Positions 35,201-46,803 of a DNA stretch of 64,000 bases are shown one piece after another; the first letter of the stretch is position 1; each line of letters opens with the position of its first letter. Origin of the DNA: Adiantum capillus-veneris (taxonomy: Eukaryota; Streptophyta; Polypodiopsida; Polypodiales; Pteridaceae); assembly GCA_014529385.2 (NCBI GenBank), contig CM043966.1, positions 104,915,087 to 104,979,086 of the forward strand. The letters are read 5' to 3'. A program made the translations under genes and the position numbers. A model generated the notes under the pieces. That model worked only from the letters and a program-made list of their open reading frames with translations. It was not told where the DNA came from and ran no database searches.

Positions 35201-38200
35201 GAGGGGAGTGACACTCCCACAGGCGGAGGTGAGCCGAGCTAGACGACGACCACGTGTCACAGGCTACAGGGGCGCGAGCTCCCACCACCGACAGATCGAG
35301 GAGATCCGAGCCCGGGAGCGCCGTGCCACTGAGGAGCGAGTGGCCCAGATGAGGGCCGACCCGACAGCTTTCATCCGGGTAGCCTTGGCACCAGACCCGC
35401 CCATGTACCACATCTTACATCCCCCCATTAGTACAGGATGGAGCTAGATAGCTTGATGCATTCTCATGATTGTACTACCTTGAGCATATAGACATGCATA
35501 TACCCCTAGAGATAGAGCTCCATCCCTCCTCAGATACCCCACTACCTACATTCAATTCAATTTTGTATCAGTTTTGTTTCATTTGTCTTTCCGATAGACG
35601 GATGACATACACACCATGTACATTTGATTTGTCTCATAGGTCGATTTCGGCCTGACATAGACGTTAAAAATCTTTCTTTTCTTTTCTTTCTTTCTTTCTC
35701 TCTCTCTCTCCAACTGCTCCCGCCTGTCCTCCCTCTACTCCCGCTGTCCCCCCCCCCCTTGCTCGCGTTCCCGTTGCCTCTCCCTCTCCCTCTCTCCCGC
35801 TGCTCCTGCTGTCCCCCCCCCCCCCCCGTTGCTCCCGCTGCCTCCCCTCTCCCTCTCTCCTGCTGCTCCCGCTGTCCTCCCCCCCTTGCTCGCGGCTGCT
35901 CTGCACCTGCCCTTGCGCACCCTCTGCTCCTGTCCCCGTGCCTCATTTTCTTGCAACCCTAACCTTCTCCCCCCCCCCCCCGTAGAGAGAGAATGGACTT
36001 TTTTACACAAGCGTAGAGAGAGGAGGAAGTTGTAGCGTAGAGAGAGAGTGGATGGTTCTTTTACTAGTGTAGAGAGAGAAGGAAGGTTAGGCGTAGAGAG
36101 ACAAAGTTCGAGAGCGTAGAGAGAGATTAGGTCTGCCCGCGTAGAGAGAGAGAGAAAAAAAAAAAAACCCTTTCCCTTTCCCTTCCCTCTCGCGGCCTCT
36201 CAATCATGAGAAAGCCGAATAGCAAGGATGGCCCAGTGGAGGATGCCATCCAAAAATGCAAAGAAGAACTGAGAGAGTCCATCAGCAAGATCAACCGCCA
36301 CCTCTTAGGTACTATTAACGGACTCGATGCATGCGTGGCAACACAGGAAAGCACGATACGTACACTCGAAGATCGCGTGAAGGCCCAAGATGAGGAAATC
36401 GCACTACTCAAGAAAGAGCTTGCAGAGGTTCGATCGCAGAATGTCCTCGTAGAGGAAGAACTTCAACCCTCTGTCATTGAAGTGCTTAACACGATTAAGG
36501 AACAAGTTCGGGCCATCAAAGAAGGTGGGGAGCAACAAAAAAGAAATGACGATCCCTTGGGTAGATGTCATCACAAAGACCCAGCAAAAAGCAGAAAAGG
36601 CCGAAAAATGGATCGAGATTGTCAAGAAAGGGAAAGGCAAGGAAATAACTCCCACCCCCACACCAACCATCATCAACTTGACACTAGAAGAGGAGCAAAG
36701 GAGACGTGTGCGGGCCTTACACATAAGGATATGTGGCCTCAGAGACCAAGATAATGTAGATAAAGAGGTGAAAGAACTCATGACTCTGGTAGGGGTCAAC
36801 GAGCAGACCCATACGAGGGCTTGGAGAGTGGGCACTAAGAAAAGTGGGAGCAACGGAGAAACCTCGAAGGAAAGGGCACTCATTCTCCGCTTCCCCTCCA
36901 TGGAAGCGAAGAAAGACTTCTTGAAGAAGAGAGCGACTCTAAAGAAGACGGGCATCTTTCTTGGAGATGACCTCACCCTCTCGCAAATTGCTCATATGCA
37001 AGAAGTAATGCCAGAAATAAGAGCAGCAAGGGAAAAGGGGAAGATTGCTTTTTACAGGGATGGAAAGGTGGTGATATTGGAGCGCCGCCCCGCATGACGG
37101 TGCGAGACCTATGGGACCACACTAAAGATGGCAACCTGGAATTGTAATGGGTCACTCGTTCTTGATGTACGGGCCTTTGAGGATAGCTTCACGGGGAGAG
37201 ACATCATTTTCTACTCTGAGACGCATCAAGCACCGGGACAATCCATGCCACACGTGAGCAGATATAGATGGGAGACAGCCTGCAGACAGGAGACCAGATC
37301 GGAGCATCGAGGACGGGGCTCAGGGGGAGTGGCAGTTCTATTCAGGGAGGAACTCCAGCGAATGATATATATAGCACGCAAGGATGAACAAGCTAGGTAC
37401 ATGTGGGTGAGGCTCAGGCCAGAGACGGGCAGATATCTCTACATTGCTATTTGTTACTTTCCTCCTAGTACGTCAGTACATGCATCACCTAGAGGACAAT
37501 CCCCCTTTGCTATTTTGGATAATGACATATGGGAGTTTTCCAAGGATGGTGACATTATCATACTAGGGGATTTCAATGCGAGGACTGCCCACCACCAGAC
37601 AATATTTTATGATACTCCCGAAGAGATGCTTAGGTGAGCTGGAAGTCACGGAGATGGGTCTATGCAGACTATCACAAGATGAGGAATACACTGAATATGG
37701 CAGATACTTGATAGATATGGGAACCGCACACAGATTGCCCATTGTGAATGGCCTACAAAGATTTTCGACAGCTCGAGGTTTTACTTGCTTTCCACACCGA
37801 CATGGTGCCAGCACAGTGGATTAGATTATGGCCCAGCCTGGTCTCATTCCTTTCTTTCAGGATTTCATGGTAAGCTGTCACGAGGACGTGGCAGTTATTA
37901 ACCATGTCATCAAGATGTGGCAACTGCTAACCTTGGTTGTTGGTTTCTTTCCAATGGGGTTTATTTTATTTTGTTTGAGACCCTCTTTTTGAAGTAGCAA
38001 ACGGTCGGACATTGTATGGCCAATGTGAACGGTAGTTTCACCCGCAGACGGGAAGTGGTCGGCACTGGAATTCGTATGGTAAGAGGATGTCTAGGCTCAG
38101 AGCAAGATCATATAGGTCCCCCCGTCGCACTTAACAAGTTGGTGGATACTAGGAAGTGAACTCAATAAAGGCATAAAGTCAAGGTGGGATCACCAACAGA

Positions 38201-41200
38201 AAGTATCCGACAGTTGGGCCACATTGCATTTTTGGATGCGGTCCCAATGAGGATAGATGGTCAGAAGACCAGTGGGAGCCCAACGGAAGCATCTCCTAAA
38301 ATTTAGGGAACTGCTATTTTGGGCCGAGAAATGTGTTCGCGTCATTACCTCCGGTATGACTAGGGGAACATTTTACAACTTTGCCGCGAAGTCAACTGGG
38401 CAACCGGTCAGGATATTTTTAAGCGGCGAACCCTAAATGGGAAAATGCTTGTAAATGCGCCAAGTGGCACATTTCTGTGCACTTTCAAATGCAAGGAAGA
38501 AAGGGCACTAAATTTTAAGCTGGGAGAGGCTCTTTTTGCAAAACTGTCACAGGTTAAGAGCTATGGAGTGCTTCCTTTCCCTCTTATGTACAGTGCGGTG
38601 CCAGGAGTGATGCCCTGCACACTACGCACTACTCTCTCTCTCTCCCCTACGAGCAGTATGTTATGCCCCACTAGTGGGCTTTTCATTTGACCAATGTACA
38701 GTTATGTGGGTTCATGCGCGATTGCCGAGGCAAGAGCCTCTTGCACAGGTACTGGATTAGCTAGCGGCTAATCCCCCGCAGGTACAGGTGAATTCGGAGA
38801 GGTTTCACGCCAGAAATCTCGTCCGATTCAAAGGGCAAGTAGCCCTACAGGTGCGGGAGCTCGAGGTCTTGCTACTGATGCAACCGTCACGCGAAACGGA
38901 GCCCAAAACAGGGAATTACAGCCTGCTGTGTATTTTTGCAGGTTTAGGGTTTCGGCCCTAAACGGACCCTAATACCCCCAGGAGGTTCGGGGACGCAAGG
39001 GGACCGTTGTACAGGTGAACTGGTGCAATTTCGGGGCAGAAAACAGAGAATTCAGCGTGCTGCAGATTCTCGCCAGGTTTTGCAAAGTGTCCGTATGCGT
39101 CGGGAAAGTCACCTATTGCGTGGGGATACTGATTGTGAAGCGTCCTAGTACAGTTATGCTGCCGAAATCGGGCCAGAACAGGTGTTTCTTAGCCTAGATT
39201 GTGCGGGGCAGCTTGTGGGAGATCACAGGTTTTATTCCCTTTGATAAAGAATAAAGAAATACCAAAAGGGGCGCCAATTTTGGGGCCTACAGGTTGTCGG
39301 CGTCTGCTCCGAGCATTTTAGCTTCCGAGCCGTGTGTGTGATTAAGTGTTAATTCCCATTACAGGTCTCCTTTGCAAAGTGCTCTGTGTGTGTGTCTAAA
39401 GTAAAGAATATCGGGTGAAAGCCAACGCCTACCGCCCCACGGGCCGGTTTCATGGTTCCGTCGCCGGGATATCAATCACTTTTTCCTTAAAGAGTGAGCC
39501 TGGATTGTTTTGGGATAAAGACACACAGTGCAGGAACGCGGGGATTACACTATGGCCGACAAGGGGAAGGGAATTATGGAAGAGGGTTCCTCTTCAAAGG
39601 ACAGGCAGGAGATTCCTATGGTTTTTGAGATTGGCGAGAGCTCACGGCCACGTCAGTCTGTACCTCCTGTCATCGTGAATGTCCCTCCAATAGTACAGGG
39701 CTTTATGACTGGGCAACTTGAGGATGATGCGTTCAAGACTCAGTTAGTTGCCGTGGTGAATGTCTTTTCGCAGTTGGTGCAAAATCCGAGGTTTATGGAA
39801 TTCTTGCTAGCGCCACCAGTGCAACAACAAAATAGGCAACCTACGCCGCGTACGGAGCTTGTTGATGCTCAAGCCCAGGTACTTCATGTGGCGCAGGAGG
39901 AAAGGGAACACTCGCATGTTGCGGAGTCGGGGGCTCCAAAGCAGGTTCCTCCCGTGCTTGAACAGATGGCTAGAACGCCTATTCCACAGGTTATGCCAGT
40001 TCAGCCCGCCACCTTTCAGAGCCAGCATGCTGTCTTGAATGGATAGGGAGCTGGATACCAGGTTATGCACTCAGTTTTTCCACCACCCACGGTACATCCT
40101 GGGTATTTCGGGGGTGGATCAGTGTTCCAAAGTATGGCTGGTTATGCGCCTGGAAGTCAGTCGTACATGCCAGGAACAATGTTCAGGGGTATGCAAGGCA
40201 TCATGCCAAACCCCATGTATGGTAGTATCGGCATGCAGCAAGGTTTCCACTGCAACCAGGGCCAGTTTGGGGTGCCACAGGGTCATTTTGGCATGGCTGG
40301 TTTTTCTGGACAGCAGCCAAATATCGCACCTCTGACGCAAAATGTGAATGGCCAACATGTGCCGATCATGCCTACTACAGTGCCCATGTTGCAGACCATC
40401 CCTTATGACAACTTGGGGGCACTAGAGAAGCCGAAGGCTTACAAAGAAGACGGTGCAGCAGTAAAGTTCAGTACCTTCAGTGGTTTCGAGGATAAGACGA
40501 AGGCTCTTACCTTCCTCCAGCAGTTTGATACAGCTTATGCGGGAGGGAATTTTACAGAGGCCTCGAAGGTCAGGAAAGCTGCCACTTTCTTAAAGGACAA
40601 TGCGCTTACATGGTGGACGACATTGTGAATGCAAGGACAGGCACCCGCCACTTGGGTTTACTTCAAGCAAATGTTTGCATCTGCTTGGCTGTCAAATGAA
40701 TTTGAAGCCGACGTCCTGAGAGATTGGCACCAACTTACTTCAGCTTCATGCAAGAGCTTGCTGGAGTACAATAGGAGGTTTTGTAAAGCGTTACTCTCAG
40801 TGACCTCCTATAGATTTGTGCCACTGATAGAGCAGATAGACAAGTACTGTTGTGGGCTGCCTAAAGGGCTTCGCGATTACTGTACAAAGAACAGAGTGGC
40901 TACCCTTACTCAGCTTATGGAAGTTGCGAACACTGGTCTTGCCTTGTTGAAAGGAGAGGACAGTGGATTTCCGAGCAGTGATAAAGGAGGGCAGCAAAAG
41001 AAAAATTCAGCGAAGAAGCCCTTTGTGAAAACGGCTCCTGATGCGTCACAGGGGTTAGGAAAAGCCACCAAAGACAAGGATTCAGCCGGGACTTCTGGAG
41101 CGCAGGCAAAGAAACAGAAAAGGAAGCCTTTTGTGCGCAAGTCGCTCGAGGAAAAGAAGGTCCTAATGGCTGAGAACAAATGCTTTATATGCGAGCAGCC

Positions 41201-44200
41201 TGGTCACTTTTCTATCAACTGTCCACAAAGGAAAAGGCCAGCTGACTCAGAAGATAAAGAAGACCAGAAAGGCAAGAAGCCAAAACCCACGGCAGGTTTA
41301 GTGCCAGACATGGTGGGTGACAGGCCCAACACAGATGCCAGTGAGTTATGCAGGGCATGGGGTAAAGTTAGGGATCAGACGGCACTCATCTTCTTTGATC
41401 CAGGTGCCAAAGCCAACTTTATCTCACCAAAGTTAGCTATGAAGCTAGGCATCAGAGCTGAAGAGATGGGGTACACAACAGAGGCAGGGTTGGCATGTCC
41501 TAGCCACTTAGAGTGTGTTACTCCCATCATTGGAAAACTGCGTCTGCATATTCAGTCGTATGTGGACACTGAGAGTTTTACATCATGCCGCTGGAAGGTT
41601 GTGACGCCTTGTTGGGGATCCCGTGAATGTTCCGAGTGCATGGAGTCTTTGATGTCTACAACAAAAAGATCACTGTACAGCATAGGGGCAAAACTCACAT
41701 CTTGGATGTAAAGCTTAAAGGAGAGTCAGTCCCTATTGTATCTGCTTCTGCTATCACTTCTGTAATAAAGAATCATCTTTCTGTGTACTTGACTTTTGCA
41801 CGTGATGTCTCAGATAGTGATCAATCAAATTTATTTGTGTTAGATAAAGAAAGGTCAGCATTTTTGCAAAAGTTTAGTGACTGTTTTTCTGATTCATTAC
41901 CGTCGCAATTGCCGCCAGAGAGACCCGAGGACCATCAGATAGATTTGGTGCCAGGGTGTAGCCCACCAAATAGACCTCCCTACAGGGTTAGTGCGGCGCA
42001 ATAGAAAGAGATTATGGGCCAGGTTGAGGAGTTATTAGAGAAGGGGCTGATTCAGCCTAGTTCTTCACCCTTTTGCTCCCCAGTGCTCCTAGTGCAGAAG
42101 AAGGATGGCTCATGGAGCATGTGTATTGATTACCGTGCGTTGAATAAGAATACCATCAAGAATAGGTTCCCTATTCCTAGAATTGATGATATTCTCGATC
42201 GTTTAGAGGGTGCTGCAATTTTCAGCAGGATAGACCTTAAGAGTGGGTACCATCAGATTCGAATAAGGCCAGAGGATGTGCACAAGACTGCGTTTAGAAC
42301 GACATTTGGTCTTTATGAGTTTCTAGTGATGCTGTTTGGGCTAACAAATGCTCCTGCCACGTTCAACAGAATGATGGACCGGATTTTCCGCTCGCATCAA
42401 CAATTTGTTGGAACGTTCTTCGATGACATGATAGCGTATTCGAAGAATGAAGAGGAGCATAGGCGTCACTTGACCATTGTGTTCGAAGAGCTACGCAGTC
42501 ACAAGTTACTTGTCAATCCTAAGAAAAGTGAATTCTTCCTCAAAGAGATCCACTTTCTGGGCCACATAGTCTCAAAGGATGGTGTTAGAATGGATCCCGC
42601 AAAGGTCGAAGCTATCAAGACATGGCCAGACTTGAAGACTGTGCACGATGTAAGAAGCTTCTTGGGATTGTGTTCCTACTATAGAAGGTTTATCAGAAAT
42701 TTTGCAGAGATAGCATCGCCTCTTCACACATTGCAAAAGAAAGAGGTCACTTTCAGATGGACCCAAAAAGAGATTTCAGCTTTTAGTCTCTTAAAGGAAA
42801 AGTTGACTTCAGATCCAGTTATTGTTTTGCCAGATCTCAGGAAGTCATTTGTGGTCCAGTGTGACGCGTGTGGCAGTAGCATCGGAGCAGTGCTAATGCA
42901 AGACGGACGGGTAGTAGCTTATGAAAGCCGAATTTTGCAAGGGCCAGAGAGGAATATGCAAGTCTATGAGAAAGAGCTCTTGGCCGTGATTCATGCGCTT
43001 TCTAGCTGGAAGCACTACCTTTTAGGTGCTGATTTTGTTGTCCAAACAGATCATCAGAACTTGCGATACTTCTTGACACAGTCAAAGTTATCCGAAAAGC
43101 ATATGCGATGGGCAAACATTCTTTCCATGTTCCACTTCCAAATTATGCATGTGGAAGGCAAGAAGAATGTTGTGGCTGATGCGTTATCAAGAAAGCCACA
43201 AATTTCAGCTGTGTCAATTCCTTATCATCATGAGTTAGATGACATGAAGGAACAGTATACTGCTGATGAAGATTTTGCAAGGATCTTTGAACAGTTACAA
43301 GAGGGGCAACATCACGAGCACTACCTCCTCAGAGATGGTTTTATGATGATGCATGGCAGACTTTGTGTCACTAGGCCACTGCGACATAAGGTCATGGAAG
43401 AGAGTCATGTCCCACCGTATCCAGGGCATCGTGGCATTGATGCGACAGTTAAAGCGGTAGAGACATTCTTCTATTGGCCTACCTTGAGGAGAGATGTGGA
43501 TGTTTGATCTTCCAAGGACGCCAACAGGGAGTGATGGTATATGGACCATTATCTGCAGGTTCAGCAAGCAGGCCCATTTTATCCCTGTCAGGAAGAAGAT
43601 AAAATCTGATCAGATGGCACGCTTGTTCATGTACAATGTGTTTAAGTACCATGGTATGCCACAATCGATTATTAGTGATTGTGATCCTCGCATGACCAAT
43701 TTGTTCTGGAGAGGATTGTTTGAGAACATGGGTACTACGCTCAAGTTCTCGTCTTCGTTTTATCCACAAACTGATGGACAGTCAGAAGAGGCTAATTCTA
43801 CTTTCTTAGATCTGCTGAAATGCTATGTGTCAGATAATAAGGGCAAGTGGGAACAGTATTTGCCTATGCTTGAGTATGCGTACAATAATACGGTACATTC
43901 GTCTACTGGCAAAGCACCTTTTGAGATTGTTGAAGGCGGCAAAAAGGTTCCTCCCATTTTGCATACAAAGGACAAGATCTTTGAGGCAGATCGATATGTT
44001 GAGAACATGGATGAGATGTATAAGAAGATTAAAGTTGCCTTGGAGAAGACTCCGGCAAAGCAGAAAAAGGCTGCTGATCGTCACCGTAGTGAATTGCTAC
44101 TATCACCTGGTGATTGGGTTCTGTTAAGGTTCGAAAAGGCAAGCTTAAAGAAGATGAAGGGCAAGGAACGGCTGTTTCCTAAGCTCAGCATGCGTTACTA

Positions 44201-46729
44201 TGGGCCTTTTCAAGTGCTTGACAAGATCAGCGATGTGGCTTATAGGCTGAAATTGCCTGATGCATGGAAGATTCATAATGCGTTTCACGTGAGTCTTCTA
44301 AGACCCTTTGTGGGTGATGTGCCAGAAGATATGCTAGTTGAGGATCAGCCAGAAGTTGAGGAACTTGATGAGATCCTGGTACCTGAGCAAGTTTTGGCAC
44401 ATAAGGACAGAAAAGTTAAAGGACAAGTTGCAAGACGCTATTTGGTGAAGTTCAAGAACTATCAGCCAAAACTTGGAAGTGAACTCAATAAAGGCATAAA
44501 GTCAAGGTGGGATCACCAACAGAAAGTATCCGACAGTTGGGTCACATTGCATTTTTGGATGCGGTCCCAATGAGGATAGATGGTCAGAAGACCAGTGGGA
44601 GCCCAACGGAAGCATCTCCTAAAATTTAGGGAACTGCTATTTTGGGCCGAGAAATGTGTTCGCGTCATTACCTCCGGTATGACTAGGGGAACATTTTACA
44701 ACTTTGCCGCGAAGTCAACTGGGCAACCGTTCAGGATATTTTTAAGCGGCGAACCCGAAACGGGAAAATGCTTGTAAATGCGCCAAGTGGCACATTTCTG
44801 TGCACTTTCCAATGCAAGGAAGAAAGGGCGCTGAATTTTAAGCTGGGAGAGGCTCTTTTTGCAAAACTGTCACAGGTTAAGAGCTATGGAGTGCTTCCTT
44901 TCCCTCTTATGTACAATGCGATGCCAGGAGTGATGCCCTGCACACTACGCACTGCTCTCTCTCCCCCCTATGAGCAGTATGTTATGCCCCACTAGTGGGC
45001 TTTGCATTTGACCAATGTACAGTTATGTGGATTCATGCGCAATTGCCGAGGCAAGAGCCTCTTGCACAGGTACTGGATTAGCTAGCGGCTAATCCCCCGC
45101 AGATACAAGTGAATTCGGAGAGGTTTCACGCCAGAAATCTCGTCCGATTCAAAGGGCAAGTAGCCCTACAGGTGCGGGAGCTCGAGGTCTTGCTACTCTA
45201 TGGAGTTCAGGTATCAGTAGACCACCATGGGAGATCTGGCAACACAGATGGATGGAGATGTATGGAGAGGCCTCTGGTCTCTATGATCGCTCGGATGATT
45301 TGGGCTAAGGCGTCAGTACCACATGAGATTATCCGAGCCGAACTAGCCGCCCTCCCCCCCCCCCCCCCCCCCCCCCTTGTAGTAGAGGCACTCACGAGAT
45401 CAACCTCCTTTATGCACGGTCTATGGGATCTCCCCAGAGACAGATACGCTCGGCTTGCCCTGGAGTCATCTCGACAACTAGCTCTACAACTAGAGCAGGC
45501 GATACAGCATGTTGATATGGACAGATGACATCATGGTTTCAGTCGCATGGTCTCAACATGGATCGATTACCTCCGCTTCAATACTCCTTGGATGCACCCT
45601 CCTTGTCTCTCACACGAACCGAGGTCACCAGGCTCATACGTAAGGATTTGATTCAGCTAAACACCAGGAGCACATGGATACAACCGACACAGGAGTTGGG
45701 CACGAAGATGGTCTTCTACAGAGAGCACCTTCTCCAACTCATGGAGGACGGCTTTGTGACTAGGCCAGCATACATGGATACACACTTATGCCATGGGATA
45801 AGATGCGCTATTGGACAGATACGCACATCCTCACATCAGCTCCAGATCGAGATTGGCCGATTTCGAGGAGTGCCGATAGGAGCCAGGATATGTCACCTAT
45901 GTAACTTAGAGCCAGAGACACAGCTGCACTACACATGTCATTGCCCGGTATACTATGAGATACGCGGCCGCTTTCATTACCTGTTCAGAGAAGGGTTCGG
46001 ACCTTTTTCTAGAGTCATGAGATACAAGGATCAGAAGTGTCTAGGATTGTTCCTGCTAGAGCTGCGCAGACTTAGGGAGAACTTGCTGAGGACATCAGGG
46101 GAAAGACAGTCTCAGAGAGGAATCACAGAGTTCTTTACACCAGACAGAGGAGAGCCAACGGAGCAATCATTGGAGCAGATCTCAGAGCCTACTCATACTA
46201 GAGGTACACTGCTTGACAGAGCCACTGAACTTGGCAGATCCAGACATCCACGACCTCGAGGGGTCTCCCACTACCGACGAAGGTTGCAACAGAAGATACA
46301 GATCACTCTAGCTCGACATGCAAGACGCCCAACCAGAGTTCTGACCATGGAGGAGGTCGATGAGATCTGACAGCGACCGATGAGAGATTTCATCTGAACC
46401 CACAACCCCCCCCCCTTCCCCCCCTTATTTCCTTTCTCCTTAGTGTTTTAGTGTTAGTGGTAGCGTTAGCTCTTTGTAACTTGGTAACTTTGTAACTTTG
46501 TAATTTCCGTACTCAGACATGGTATCAGATTCACCAATCGTAACCTTTTTGTCTCATAGGTCATTTTGGCCTTTTGAAGACGTTAATATAACATTTCATT
46601 TCTAGGATAGGATCTGTTCAGAAGCAACAGACAGATTTCTACCATAACAATAGCTCTCGTAAATACCCCAAGATACATCGCCTTCCAACTCGTGGGACTC
46701 TCTTAGCTAGAGCTACAAAGATATCCATA

Positions 46730-46803
<74 letters not shown>

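Larger units (their letters stand above)
32251..35700 (+). mobile_element. LINE copy C, 5'-truncated, best-preserved ORF2
   Basis: Begins in the C-terminal half of the endonuclease directly after a CT run ([36 protein letters not shown] in 32320-32570), then has one frameshift between about 32585 and 32610, then an open RT region to 35447 and a 3' UTR with the family stem-loop (35638-35653). The tail TTTCTTTTCTTTTC runs into a short TC stretch. Plus strand, antisense to MED16. Confidence 0.93.
35701..37868 (+). mobile_element. LINE copy D: 5' UTR, ORF1 and endonuclease
   Basis: Follows the TC-rich tail of copy C. A pyrimidine-rich stretch with C homopolymers (35700-35985) is followed by about seven GCGTAGAGAGAG units (35981-36155), then ORF1 (36206-37097) and the endonuclease of ORF2 (37128-37825). 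It ends at about 37868, where an LTR element begins. LINE sequence resumes at 45198, but about 1.4 kb of RT between the two parts is absent, so D and E may be one element with a deletion or two elements. Confidence 0.88.
37876..45197 (+). mobile_element. Chromovirus-type Ty3/Gypsy element with both LTRs
   Basis: The 5' LTR lies at about 37876-38876 (possibly longer) and a truncated 3' LTR at 44474-45197; the shared 720 bp differ at only a few bases by eye, so this is the youngest gypsy in the window. The interior has gag, protease, RT-RNase H and integrase with chromodomain start. The 3' side lost about 280 bp of LTR and the chromodomain end, joining at GGAAG. It lies next to LINE sequence on both sides. 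Dead through two gag stops, frameshifts and an integrase deletion. Confidence 0.9.

Noticed and set aside
35557-36010. Arg/Gly-rich or Ser/Leu-rich open frames in both strands
   Set aside because: Low-complexity pyrimidine-rich LINE 5' UTR with C homopolymers; no frame matches a known protein.
37128-37825. A cellular AP endonuclease gene
   Set aside because: Position after a coiled-coil/RRM ORF1 and similarity to other copies linked to RT show it is the LINE endonuclease.
40065-44573. An integrated plant pararetrovirus or envelope-bearing retrovirus
   Set aside because: LTRs, gag-protease-RT-RNase H-integrase order and a chromodomain fit a chromovirus retrotransposon; no movement, coat or envelope gene is present.
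45354-45376. A proline repeat in the LINE protein
   Set aside because: A 23-base C homopolymer, in a position where other copies have only a few C; probably slippage or a sequencing artefact.
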